This document shows positions 23,199 to 31,390 of a stretch of 39,774 nt of DNA, one piece after another. The position numbers and the translations under genes are program-made. The stretch lies in the NCBI GenBank assembly GCA_017482495.1, contig JAFUMU010000068.1:1-39774 (forward strand), read 5' to 3'. The notes below the pieces were generated by a model, which was not told the origin of the DNA, did not search any database, and worked only from the letters and a program-made list of their open reading frames with translations. The DNA comes from Clostridia bacterium. GTDB taxonomy: Bacteria; Bacillota; Clostridia; Oscillospirales; CAG-272. Positions within the stretch are counted from its first letter, which is position 1. Each line of letters starts with the position of its first letter.

Positions 23199-25523
23199 TC
23201 AAGCACTTTTAACGCCGATCACGGCAACTGTTATATCGTCCTCCTTCCCTGTTTTTTTCGCCGCCAGCTCTCCAATTTTTCTTGCCGCCTTTGCAGGAGG
23301 CAGATCTGTTATCTCACAGCTTTCAAGAGCCTCATAAAGCCACGGACACGCCTCATAGCTGCCCGTAACGCCATCACTGACCATTACTATCCTGTCCCCA
23401 TCCTTTATCTCAAAAGATATCACCTCTGCGTCAAGCGCACGTATAATTCCCACGGGAACAGTTTTTGAATGAAGTCGGAATACCTTTCCGTCGCGAAGCA
23501 CAAATGAAGGCGCCGCGCCGCTTTTTATAAAGCTTACCTTTCCTGTATACAGATCTGCTTCCATAAGATCCACAGTTGTAAAGCACTCTCCATCTCCACC
23601 GCAGATGAAGGCATTTAACATTTCAAGCGAGCTTTTCATAGGAGCGCCCGCCATCAACAGCTTTTCAAGGAACACAGCAGAGATCCCGCTTGTCAGCGCC
23701 GCCTCTCTTCCGCTTCCCATACCGTCGGAAATCAGAGTATAATAATATCCCTCCTCATTTTCAAATGACACCGCCGTATCTCCGCTTTGCTTCTCTCGTT
23801 CCCCTGAGGCAGAATACCGTCCTCCCTCGACCTTATATTTCGGAATAGAATACATATATGCAGACACATCTCTGCCGTCGATCGTAAATTCAGGAGAGGA
23901 CAGTCTCGTGCCCACGATTTTCTCTCCCTCGCAACGAAGGTCATTTTCCCCTGCCGGGTTTGGCATAGCCATCCCCCTGAAATACAACTTCCGTATTCTT
24001 CTTCCGTACACGGATATTCCCGCAAATTCCGAGCCCATTTCCGATAATCTGTCCCGAAGCTGAAGCTCCGCCTCTCTGTCACGCGCCCAAACTTCATTAT
24101 CTGGCCGCGAAGCGTCCTTTAGCAGTGTTGCCATGGCTTTATAGTCCGAGGCATACAATCTTGTTTTGCAGCTTTCAGCCGCCAATTTTCCGTTTATTTT
24201 AGCCGCAGTATTGACATATTCGAGAATACCGTCGGCATTATGACATCTTGAAGCAAGTCGTGCGGGAATTATATTTGCTCCTGCATTTCCCGTCTGACAA
24301 AGCTTTTCTTTTAGTGACTTGAAAAACACCTTCCTTTCACCTGCGCCAACTCCTGCGCAAATTTCTTTATGTACACAATCCTTACAATATTTATTAACAG
24401 CGCACCTGCATATGCTGTCAGCCTCCTCAGGGGTGGGCCTTTGCACCTTATCTGAGACGCTGATAAGCAATTTTGATATGTCGGCGAGCGACACCGACAG
24501 CTTCCCCATTCTCTTTTCAAGCTCATCTCCTTTAATATCCTCAGTAGGACGCTTCTCCTTTGGCGCTTCGAACAGCGCTCTCCCTTGTAATATCCCCAAA
24601 TTTGCCGCAGGCGCAAGTATTGCCGCAGAAAAAATAAGCTCCGGAAGCAGCTCTCCCATTGCCTGAAATCCCCCTGCGCGTATAGCCCAGCACATACCTA
24701 CTGCTGATGCAGCAGCCACAGCACCTGAGCGCGAATGCTCCTTTATTATCCCCACCGCAAACGCCGCCAAAGGATACAGCGGTGCATATGCCGCTTCCAT
24801 TGCCATTCCACAGAATATCCCCAAAGCTGCACCGGGTACAGCACCGTTGCGAAAGGCTATCAGTACCGTTGCCACAAACGCTGTCACCGCTCCGGCGTTA
24901 AATGGCAGACCCCATTGGTAAACTGTCAACGTCACCGCGTACATCACTGCACACAAGCCTGCTAATCGTTTCATCTGTGTCTGACTCACAGAACCAACAA
25001 CAATAAATGCATATGTAAACGCAGGACAAAGCACAAGACCTGTAAGTGCTGAATAAATATCAATATAGATATTTGATCCGTAGATCAAACCTACCGCACC
25101 TGAAGCAACTGCCGCAGTCAATGCTCCCAACATACGCATATGCATCTTCTCCTTTAATGCATACACCAAAAAGCTTTGATCGCCCTTCTTGACAACTGCC
25201 GACACCGCAAGCCTGAATATGTATACGCCTACGCATATGCCTATCTGCCAGATACCGTATGCCCCTACCCCCAATGTTCCGAGAACAGCTCCGCATAGTG
25301 CCGCCGAGCTATTCATAAATCCTGTGGCACTGCATATAATTGCTATACCGAAGGGAGCCGTTCCAAGCATCGCCTCTGTTCCCGACAAGGCTAAAGCTAA
25401 AATCGCCCACAGAACAGGAGTTAGCACCGCCCCTACAGTTCTGTTACTGACTATAGCCTCCAAACGCGTGGGGATCATCTCAAAAAGTTCCTTTTGTCTT
25501 GCTCTCAATTTACTTCCATCCAT
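23199..25523 (-). CDS. spoIIE: Stage II sporulation protein E (PP2C phosphatase)
   Basis: SpoIIE dephosphorylates SpoIIAA and so frees sigma F in the forespore, and it localises to the polar septum. The 774-residue product matches the family size. Residues about 30-330 hold about ten membrane segments. A central soluble region with a Cys cluster (CRCAVNKYCKDCVHKEIC) follows, then the PP2C domain with DGMGSG (600-605), SDGV (Asp717) and the DD metal site (762-763). I chose ATG 25523 (MDGSKL), 12 bases after AAGGA. ATG 25616, with GGGGAAAAG before it, is possible, but the codons between are very basic and unlike the family. The open frame further upstream crosses repeat DNA. No 0A box was recognised upstream. 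It supports a spore-forming host. Confidence 0.92.
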   Translation of the reverse strand: MDGSKLRARQKELFEMIPTRLEAIVSNRTVGAVLTPVLWAILALALSGTEAMLGTAPFGIAIICSATGFMNSSAALCGAVLGTLGVGAYGIWQIGICVGVYIFRLAVSAVVKKGDQSFLVYALKEKMHMRMLGALTAAVASGAVGLIYGSNIYIDIYSALTGLVLCPAFTYAFIVVGSVSQTQMKRLAGLCAVMYAVTLTVYQWGLPFNAGAVTAFVATVLIAFRNGAVPGAALGIFCGMAMEAAYAPLYPLAAFAVGIIKEHSRSGAVAAASAVGMCWAIRAGGFQAMGELLPELIFSAAILAPAANLGILQGRALFEAPKEKRPTEDIKGDELEKRMGKLSVSLADISKLLISVSDKVQRPTPEEADSICRCAVNKYCKDCVHKEICAGVGAGERKVFFKSLKEKLCQTGNAGANIIPARLASRCHNADGILEYVNTAAKINGKLAAESCKTRLYASDYKAMATLLKDASRPDNEVWARDREAELQLRDRLSEMGSEFAGISVYGRRIRKLYFRGMAMPNPAGENDLRCEGEKIVGTRLSSPEFTIDGRDVSAYMYSIPKYKVEGGRYSASGEREKQSGDTAVSFENEEGYYYTLISDGMGSGREAALTSGISAVFLEKLLMAGAPMKSSLEMLNAFICGGDGECFTTVDLMEADLYTGKVSFIKSGAAPSFVLRDGKVFRLHSKTVPVGIIRALDAEVISFEIKDGDRIVMVSDGVTGSYEACPWLYEALESCEITDLPPAKAARKIGELAAKKTGKEDDITVAVIGVKSA

Positions 25524-25730
25524 TTTTGCTTCGTTTCCTTTCTTTTTCCTCTGTAAGCGTATTTTCTCATGTCTGAAGTAAAAAGCGCGTCGCTTGCAGT
25601 CTATCGTCTTTTGCATCTTTTCCCCGCTGATGATCGGGAAAAATTGAATATAATTATTCCCCGCTTGCTTTTCCACGATTCCTCTCGGGCAATGTTCAGG
25701 TAATAATTTTTGTGCGATGGAATATTTCGT
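25524..25730. other. Region upstream of spoIIE, no gene seen
   Basis: The spoIIE frame is open through here on the minus strand, but base composition and the repeats beyond argue that it is a leader or promoter region. No consensus promoter was found. Confidence 0.4.
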
Positions 25731-25795
25731 GGAACATCGCTTTCGCAAAACGTTCCTTTTTCGGGGTAACCTCTCTTTCGGAGAGAGGTTACCCC
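25731..25795. repeat. Dispersed hairpin repeats, family A, one degenerate and one perfect copy
   Basis: 25763-25795 is a perfect 14-base stem (25763-25776 with 25782-25795) with loop TTCGG. Just before it, 25731-25756 pairs GGAAC with GTTCC around an imperfect TTTCGC-containing centre and looks like a decayed copy. The sequence after the perfect copy (CCCTCTTCCAGAGAAC) resembles that after the copy at 13883. Confidence 0.7.
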
Positions 25796-25830
25796 CGTCC
25801 CTCTTCCAGAGAACTTTAAATAGGGGTAAA

Positions 25831-25925
25831 CTAAATATAGTGCGCTGAAGTTTCGCGCCTTCCCGCTCAAAGGCAAAGTAATGCAGAATGATGAATGCAG
25901 AATTACTATGTGGGCACTTATTTAG
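25831..25925. repeat. Imperfect inverted repeat with internal direct repeat
   Basis: CTAAATATAGTGC (25831-25843) is an imperfect inverted repeat of GCACTTATTTAG (25914-25925). Inside, AGTAAT and ATTACT (25877-25882 and 25902-25907) can pair, and ATGCAGAAT occurs twice (25881-25889 and 25894-25902). Possibly the remains of another small structured element. Confidence 0.45.
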
Positions 25926-25980
25926 CTTACAATATCGTTTAGCCGAAGAATATCCAAGCCACAAAAATAAGCGTTAGCCT

Positions 25981-26047
25981 AAAAGGTTTAGGGGCGTGGG
26001 GGCCTTTCCTCAAAAGGCTCCCCACAAGATCAGAAAGGAACCTTTCT
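25981..26047. repeat. Dispersed G-rich hairpin repeat, family B copy 2
   Basis: AAAAGGTTT (25981-25989) leads to a 12-base stem with one bulge (25996-26007 with 26013-26025) and a CCTCA loop, then a 16-base palindrome-like AGAAAGG/CCTTTCT (26032-26047). The apex and the AAAAGGTTT start match copy 1 at 14205-14263. Confidence 0.65.
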
Positions 26048-26068
26048 TACCCTCTCCCGCAAAATACA

Positions 26069-26094
26069 AAAACGGTGCCATGCGGCACCGTTTT
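26069..26094. terminator. Terminator of the AbrB-type gene
   Basis: An 11-base stem (26069-26079 with 26084-26094) with a 4-base loop; on the minus strand it is followed by TTTTTGTATTTT. Confidence 0.9.
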
Positions 26095-26100
26095 GATTCG

Positions 26101-26340
26101 TTATTTTTTCATTTCCTCGAGGCAAGCGCGGCAGATCCTTTTGTTTTTAAAGGTAATAACATCATCAGCTTCGCCACAGAAAATGCAAGAGGGAGCATAC
26201 TTCTGGAGGATTATCTTATCCTTTTCAACAAAGATCTCAACTCCATCGCCGGGATTAAGCTCAAGAGAACGTCTTGTTTCGATAGGAAGAACGATTCTAC
26301 CCAGCTCATCTATTTTTCTTACAATACCAAGTGATTTCAT
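26101..26340 (-). CDS. AbrB/SpoVT-type transition-state regulator with zinc-ribbon tail
   Basis: A 79-residue DNA-binding protein. Residues 1-50 are the swapped-hairpin AbrB domain (MKSLGIVRKIDELGRIVLP, RRSLELNPGDGVEIFVE), close to B. subtilis AbrB. The tail has CxxC pairs at Cys52/55 and Cys70/73, a zinc-ribbon pattern common in clostridial members and absent from B. subtilis AbrB. Such proteins repress post-exponential and sporulation genes. I chose ATG 26340 over the longer frame at 26382, because the -10 of the promoter overlaps that longer start. AAAGG lies about 12 bases before the ATG. Confidence 0.93.
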   Translation of the reverse strand: MKSLGIVRKIDELGRIVLPIETRRSLELNPGDGVEIFVEKDKIILQKYAPSCIFCGEADDVITFKNKRICRACLEEMKK

Positions 26341-26372
26341 ATTAAAATTGACCTTTCTGATTCGTTTAACTA

Positions 26373-26401
26373 ATTTTAACATAAATAGACAAATTATTCA
26401 A
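26373..26401 (-). promoter_or_regulatory. Promoter of the AbrB-type gene
   Basis: TTGAAT (26396-26401), 17 bases and TAAAAT (26373-26378) on the minus strand; the start of transcription would be near 26366. Confidence 0.7.
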
Positions 26402-26461
26402 TGTACATATTTTTGCCTAAATTGAATATTTTTGAAAAGAAAAAGTTAATGAATTATAAAC

Positions 26462-26656
26462 TCAGTTCTGCTTCTGAACAGTTTTATACTCATCATAGAA
26501 TTTATAATAAGGACAGCTTGAGTAGGGATGACCGAGAAAGCGTATCATTTCGTCCTCATCAAGATCAAGAGTACAAATATAGCTCTCCATATATTCGTCG
26601 TAATCATAGTACATACAGGATTCACAATCCGTTATCTTAGGCTTCTTTGTTGCCAT
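26462..26656 (-). CDS. Small Cys-containing protein (DUF6472-like)
   Basis: A 64-residue protein with four cysteines in the pattern CESC, YIC and SSCPYY, and an acidic LDEDEMIRFL block. It resembles a clostridial family of small uncharacterised proteins that I believe is DUF6472, from memory only. The cysteines could bind zinc. ATG 26656 has GGAGG five bases upstream; the TTG at 26668 falls inside that site. It lies 52 bases after pfkA on the same strand and is probably cotranscribed with it. Confidence 0.8.
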   Translation of the reverse strand: MATKKPKITDCESCMYYDYDEYMESYICTLDLDEDEMIRFLGHPYSSCPYYKFYDEYKTVQKQN

Positions 26657-26672
26657 ATTTTCCTCCAATTAG

Positions 26673-26700
26673 TAAAGCGGCGAGATCAATCGCCGCTTTA
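26673..26700. other. Hairpin between pfkA and the small Cys protein
   Basis: An 11-base perfect stem (26673-26683 with 26690-26700) and 6-base loop. On the minus strand it is followed by CTAATTGG, so the T-run is poor and it may only attenuate pfkA readthrough. Confidence 0.6.
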
Positions 26701-26708
26701 AGTCTTTA

Positions 26709-27773
26709 TCAGCAAGTAAGGTCTGCAAGAAGGACTGTCATATCCTTAAAGAATTTCTTCTTGGTGTCAACGATCTTCTTGATACGGGCCTTATCCTCTT
26801 CAGGATACTTGTTCATAGCCTTGAAATCGTCCTTGCCCTTATAGATACGGTCTGCTGTCTGAGCAAGATTGATATCGATAGACACGATCTTGTTATCTCT
26901 CTCGCAGATTACAAGGTTGGTCTTGCCACAGATAAGCTCCTTAACTGCCTCAGAGCCCATCTTGGCTGCTGTAACTCTGTCTCTGAGAGAGGGGTTGCCG
27001 CCGCGTACAACGTGCGCAAGACGTGCAAATCTTGTCTCAATGCCTGTAGATGCTTCAACCTTCTTAGCAAACTCCTCGGAAGCATAGAAGGGGATCATCT
27101 CACTTACAACAACGATAAAGCCTCTCTTGCCGTCAGCTCTAAGGTGCTTCATCTTTTCATAAAGAGCTTCCTCATCAAAGGGACGCTCCACGATAACGCA
27201 GCCAACTGCTCCGCAAGCGATGGCAGACTGTATTGCAATGCCGCCCGCCTTATTACCCATTACCTCAACTACGTTACAACGTCCGTGAGACTCACATGTG
27301 TCACGAAGCTTATCGATAGCCTCGATAGCTGTATTCATAGCTGTGTCGTATCCTATGGAATATTCGGAGGATGCAATGTCGTTATCAATGGTACAGGGTA
27401 CACCGATAGTGGGGATACCTCTGTTGGAAAGGTCGGTCGCACCACGGAATGTACCGTCGCCGCCGCAGGCTACGATACCGTCGAGATGATACTTCTTGCA
27501 AGTCTCAACAGCCTTTGCCATACCTTCCTCTGTCTTGAATTCATCACATCTGTCTGTATAAAGAATCGTGCCGCCCAGACTTTCAATACCGGAAACATCT
27601 CTTGCTGTAAGAGGTCTTACCTTATCATTTACAAGTCCGCTGTAACCGCCCAAAATACCGAAAACCTCTACTCCGTAAGAAAGAGCTGTACGTGTCACTG
27701 CGCGGATAGCGCTGTTCATACCGGGTGCATCTCCACCGGAAGTGAGAACTCCTATTCTTTTAAGCTGTGCCAT
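26709..27773 (-). CDS. pfkA: ATP-dependent 6-phosphofructokinase
   Basis: The enzyme phosphorylates fructose 6-phosphate in glycolysis. The 354-residue protein has the phosphate loop SGGDAPGMN (12-20), GGDGT (104-108) and the catalytic PCTIDNDI (Asp129/131 region). Glycine in GGDGT, where pyrophosphate-type enzymes carry GGDD, indicates ATP use. The RGGNPSLRDR and MGNKAGG segments bind fructose 6-phosphate. It is about 35 residues longer than the E. coli enzyme, mainly at the C-terminus. AGGAG lies eight bases before the ATG, and a good promoter precedes it. Confidence 0.96.
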   Translation of the reverse strand: MAQLKRIGVLTSGGDAPGMNSAIRAVTRTALSYGVEVFGILGGYSGLVNDKVRPLTARDVSGIESLGGTILYTDRCDEFKTEEGMAKAVETCKKYHLDGIVACGGDGTFRGATDLSNRGIPTIGVPCTIDNDIASSEYSIGYDTAMNTAIEAIDKLRDTCESHGRCNVVEVMGNKAGGIAIQSAIACGAVGCVIVERPFDEEALYEKMKHLRADGKRGFIVVVSEMIPFYASEEFAKKVEASTGIETRFARLAHVVRGGNPSLRDRVTAAKMGSEAVKELICGKTNLVICERDNKIVSIDINLAQTADRIYKGKDDFKAMNKYPEEDKARIKKIVDTKKKFFKDMTVLLADLTC

Positions 27774-27822
27774 TTTGATTTCTCCTATATGATAGCTATT
27801 ATATTCTTAGTCATTTAAATAT

Positions 27823-27851
27823 ATTTTACTACGGATTTCCATAAAAATCAA
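27823..27851 (-). promoter_or_regulatory. Promoter of pfkA
   Basis: TTGATT (27846-27851), 17 bases and TAAAAT (27823-27828) on the minus strand. It overlaps the end of the upstream operon, for which no separate terminator was seen. Confidence 0.7.
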
Positions 27852-27864
27852 TAGTTATCTTAAA

Positions 27865-28794
27865 TCAAAATAAAATTAGTCCGAAAATAGTGCCTAAAAT
27901 TACGGAAAAACCGTATACTTCGGCGCAAACAAGCAGATTTTCTTTGAAATTGTCGTTTGCTCTGAACAGTATCAAAAGTCCGCTTCCGGCGCCTGCCATA
28001 AGTGCTGTCAGCATAAAAGGAGCTCCAATCACATTTTCCACATAAAGCTCCGTGATCGCAACTGACACCGCACAATTAGGTATAAGGCCGATAAGTCCCG
28101 CAATTAGGCTTCCCACAACGGGAATATCTGAAATGCTTCTTATAACAGATGATATGTCGAAAAATTCGAGCATTACATTGAGCACAAATGATATAATAAG
28201 CACAAATACATAGACTCTAAGCGTTCTTACAATTGCAGAAACAAGCATATTTCCACTTGCCGCACAAAAGCTATCCCCGCATCCGCAGTCACATGCCTCC
28301 AGAGCCTCATCCGATATCTCTCCGTCGCTGTCACCGTCACTGTCCTTATACTCATCTGCATACTTTTTTCTGTAATATGCTCTTATAACAAAGTCAAGAG
28401 TAAAGCCTGCAATTATTGCAGACACCGCTTTTACTCCAAGTATCTTCAGAATGGTCAGTATATCAACTCTGCTTGAAACAAGGATGGCAAGCATCTCATC
28501 TGAGGTAGAGATAAACACAGATATAAGAGTTCCTGCCGTCAGAAGTCCTGCTCCGTACAGATTTGAAGCAGCAGCAGAAAAGCCGCAGGAGGGTGCAAGC
28601 CCCAAAACTCCTCCTACAAGGGGACCTACCTTACCTGTCCCCACTATGGCACGGATCAAAAATCTGTTGCCGCCTCTTTCCAGCGCACCTATAAAAAGGT
28701 ACGCCAGAAACATAAACGGTATCATAAGAGCTGTATCCTTCAATGAATGAATAAGCGAATGAAGGATATGCTCTAATATTTCAAGTGTATCCAA
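27865..28794 (-). CDS. ArsP_2-like polytopic membrane protein, putative metal or metalloid exporter
   Basis: A 309-residue protein with about eight to ten membrane segments in two related halves. Each half has a matching motif, GLAPSCGFSAAASNLY and GLIPNCAVSVAITELY, with a Pro-x-Cys in the membrane, as expected for an inverted-repeat transporter. The loop between halves is acidic and has the cluster CDCGCGDSFC, which could bind metal. This fits PF11449 (putative 10TM heavy-metal exporter), whose members are called arsenic efflux or manganese transport proteins without firm proof. The start is TTG 28794, eight bases after AGGAG. It follows the GH2 gene by 20 bases as last gene of an operon with which it has no obvious functional link. 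Confidence 0.75.
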   Translation of the reverse strand: MDTLEILEHILHSLIHSLKDTALMIPFMFLAYLFIGALERGGNRFLIRAIVGTGKVGPLVGGVLGLAPSCGFSAAASNLYGAGLLTAGTLISVFISTSDEMLAILVSSRVDILTILKILGVKAVSAIIAGFTLDFVIRAYYRKKYADEYKDSDGDSDGEISDEALEACDCGCGDSFCAASGNMLVSAIVRTLRVYVFVLIISFVLNVMLEFFDISSVIRSISDIPVVGSLIAGLIGLIPNCAVSVAITELYVENVIGAPFMLTALMAGAGSGLLILFRANDNFKENLLVCAEVYGFSVILGTIFGLILF

Positions 28795-28814
28795 AAATCA
28801 AACTCCTAAAAATA

Positions 28815-30557
28815 TCAATCTTCTATTGCCGCCTTACGGCTAAGAGCGGCATGTACTCTCTCAAGGTTCACCTTGGAACGTCTGTCAAAGGAGAATACTC
28901 CGTTCATCTCCTGCATAACATCTGTAAACTGTGTATAGCAGAAGCCGCAAACACCGGGATTATCAATAAGCGCACTGCAAAGAGCTATCATTCTCTCCTC
29001 AAGCTCGCGAGCACTCTTAGGTGCCTCTCCGTATCCCCAGGGATCTCCGGATTCCTGTCCGGCGCTTTCCGTCTTTGTATCTATATCCCAGAACGAACCG
29101 CCGAATTCTGAAACGAAATAAGGCTTCTTACCGTCATATTTAGCAAAGGCAGACTTGAATCCCTCGCCATTCCAGAAGGGCTCTCCATCACCGGTCGCAA
29201 GAGGCATATAGTGAGAAATAAATGCATCTACATTCTGCTCGTAGTCATGAACATCATAAATATCAGTCTCACCCAGGTGTACCCAGCCTGATGTATCTAT
29301 AACAGGGCGTGTGGGGTCATACATTTTTGCAACGTGGTATGCAGTATCAAGAATAACTCTGTCCTTCGCCCAGGACTCATTGAAGGGACACCATCCGATG
29401 ATCGCAGGGCTGTTTACATCCCGTTTAAGCTCGTCTATCCATTCAGGAAGCATAGCCTCCATCGCCTCACTGCGTGCAATATCAAGTCCCCAGTTGGGAT
29501 ATTCACCCCAGAGGATATATCCCATGCGGTCGGCGTGGTAAATAAAGCGAGGCTCAAATATCTTCATATGCATTCTTGCACCGTTGAAGCCTACAGACAT
29601 GGACAGCTCTATATCGCGCACAAAGTCCTCGTCTCTTTCTGCTGTGTATATACCCTTTTCATAGTACCCCTGATCAAGTACAAGACGTTGGAAAATACTC
29701 TTTCCGTTTATTTTGAACTTATTGCCTTCTATATCGATATCACGCATACCGAAATATGATGTGATGCGGTCATCTCCCGCAATGATCTCTATGTCATAAA
29801 GCTCAGGCGCGCCAACATTCCAAAGATGAGGAGAGGGGATGTCAACAGAAAATCTTGCAACACCGCACCTGCTGTTAACAGATGCCTCTGAAACATGCTC
29901 ACCCTTATATGTAACCACCGCACGCACATCAGCACTGTCGCTGAGAGTAACTGTTACATCCAACTTTTCTCCCGCAACGTCGGGAAGCATTTTTATATTT
30001 TTTATATATGTTTCGGGAACATATTCAAGCCAAACAGTCTGCCATATGCCTGTACATCTTGAGTAGAAGCAACCGTGGTTTGCATACTGAGCGCACTGCT
30101 TACCTGAAGGCTGGAGAGGATTCTTCACATCGTTCTTGCAGGTAACGTTTATCCTGTTCTCTCCGCTTACAACCTCGTCCGTAATATCAAAGGTGAAGGG
30201 AACATAACCGCCTTTGTGTTCACCCATAAAGCTGTCATTTATCCAAAGCTGCGTCTCATAGTTTGCCGCTCCGAAATGAAGAAGCACACGTCCGTGACGC
30301 ACATCAAAGCTCTCAGGCAGCTCAAACTTGCGGCAATACCATACTCTGTACATAAAGTCGGTATTACCGATGCCTGATGCTTCGGATTCGGGGACAAAGG
30401 GAACCGTTATCTCTCTGTCGTAGGACTCTGCCTTGTAAAGTCCTCTCTGTCCGCCGCTGTCAGCATTATCTATTTCAAAAAACCATTTTCCGTTAAGATT
30501 GAGCCATGTGTCATCGCCTCTTACAAGCTGAGGACGGGGATATTCAGGTCTGATCAT
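28815..30557 (-). CDS. Glycoside hydrolase family 2 protein
   Basis: GH2 enzymes release beta-linked galactose, glucuronic acid, mannose or related sugars. The 580-residue protein has the sugar-binding jelly roll (1-185, RGLYKAESYDREITVPFVPE, WINDSFMGEHKGGYVPF), the immunoglobulin-like domain (186-275) and the barrel (276-580). The acid/base is Glu394 in PFNESW and the nucleophile Glu484 in SEFGG. No signal peptide, so it acts in the cytoplasm on imported oligosaccharides. It lacks the extra C-terminal domains of LacZ and is nearer the beta-glucuronidase size class. The specificity is not settled. It lies in an operon after the amidase gene (18 bases). Confidence 0.92.
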   Translation of the reverse strand: MIRPEYPRPQLVRGDDTWLNLNGKWFFEIDNADSGGQRGLYKAESYDREITVPFVPESEASGIGNTDFMYRVWYCRKFELPESFDVRHGRVLLHFGAANYETQLWINDSFMGEHKGGYVPFTFDITDEVVSGENRINVTCKNDVKNPLQPSGKQCAQYANHGCFYSRCTGIWQTVWLEYVPETYIKNIKMLPDVAGEKLDVTVTLSDSADVRAVVTYKGEHVSEASVNSRCGVARFSVDIPSPHLWNVGAPELYDIEIIAGDDRITSYFGMRDIDIEGNKFKINGKSIFQRLVLDQGYYEKGIYTAERDEDFVRDIELSMSVGFNGARMHMKIFEPRFIYHADRMGYILWGEYPNWGLDIARSEAMEAMLPEWIDELKRDVNSPAIIGWCPFNESWAKDRVILDTAYHVAKMYDPTRPVIDTSGWVHLGETDIYDVHDYEQNVDAFISHYMPLATGDGEPFWNGEGFKSAFAKYDGKKPYFVSEFGGSFWDIDTKTESAGQESGDPWGYGEAPKSARELEERMIALCSALIDNPGVCGFCYTQFTDVMQEMNGVFSFDRRSKVNLERVHAALSRKAAIED

Positions 30558-30575
30558 TTTGGTTTCTCCCTATTA

Positions 30576-31364
30576 TCATTTGTTTATGTAGTTCATTATT
30601 TCCTGTGCAAGATCGTCTGCCAAAGAATCCTTCCACGCATCGTCGTTCATCTTCCTTGCATCCTCGGGATTGGTGGCATATCCTATCTCAAGAAGCACAG
30701 ATGGTATCTTTGTATATTTTGTAACGATATACGCATCCTCGTAGTCATACCCCACGGTCTTGACCTCATTATCAAGTATACCGTTCAGCTTTTCACCGAA
30801 AAGCTGAAGATCAGTTCTATGAGGATTGCTGTTGCAATAGTAAAGCTCATATCCGTCCACATATTCAGCGTGCTCAACACTGTTGACATGTATGGACAGG
30901 AAAAAGTCTATGCCTTTTTCACGAACAAGTATCTCCTCATACATCGCTCTCTCATATGCGGAATATATTTCGTTATCAACTATGCCCTCAGGCTTATATT
31001 CGATCTTATGCTTTTTAAGCTTTTTTATAAGCTCCGCTTCGTCAGGATAGGTCTCTCCGTCGTGAGTGAGAATGACCTCAACATCCATATCAAGAAACGC
31101 TTTCTCTATCCTTTTAACAACATCTATGGTCACTTCGTACTCATAGCATCCGAGGTAGGAAGAGCTGCAGCCCACATCGCCGAATCCGTGTCCCGCATCA
31201 AGACAAATTATAAGAGTATCGTCTTCTTCAGATCCTTCACCATCATCCGTAACGTATTCAACGTTAAGAACAGGCTGTGTATCTTTCCCCTCATCTCCGT
31301 CAATACGCCTGCATCCACACAGTGCCACTGCCAGCAGAAGAAGTATAGAAATGATCCTTTTCAT
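30576..31364 (-). CDS. N-acetylmuramoyl-L-alanine amidase (Amidase_3), lipoprotein
   Basis: The enzyme cuts the bond between muramic acid and L-Ala in peptidoglycan. The 262-residue protein starts with a signal peptide and lipobox (ALCGC, Cys18), then a short acidic linker and the amidase domain. Zinc ligands His59 (LDAGHG), Glu75 or Glu77 (GCYEYE) and His159 (SIHVNS), and catalytic Glu226 (LLEIGY), are present. ATG 31364 begins the signal peptide and has GGAGAG six bases upstream. The longer frame from 31409 would overlap the preceding gene. It is anchored to the outer membrane face and may act in wall remodelling or cell separation. Confidence 0.9.
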   Translation of the reverse strand: MKRIISILLLLAVALCGCRRIDGDEGKDTQPVLNVEYVTDDGEGSEEDDTLIICLDAGHGFGDVGCSSSYLGCYEYEVTIDVVKRIEKAFLDMDVEVILTHDGETYPDEAELIKKLKKHKIEYKPEGIVDNEIYSAYERAMYEEILVREKGIDFFLSIHVNSVEHAEYVDGYELYYCNSNPHRTDLQLFGEKLNGILDNEVKTVGYDYEDAYIVTKYTKIPSVLLEIGYATNPEDARKMNDDAWKDSLADDLAQEIMNYINK

Positions 31365-31390
31365 ATGATCTCTCCGTAAAAAGCTGCAGA

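Noticed and set aside
27012..27818. 268-residue open frame opposite pfkA
   Set aside because: Antisense shadow of a certain gene.
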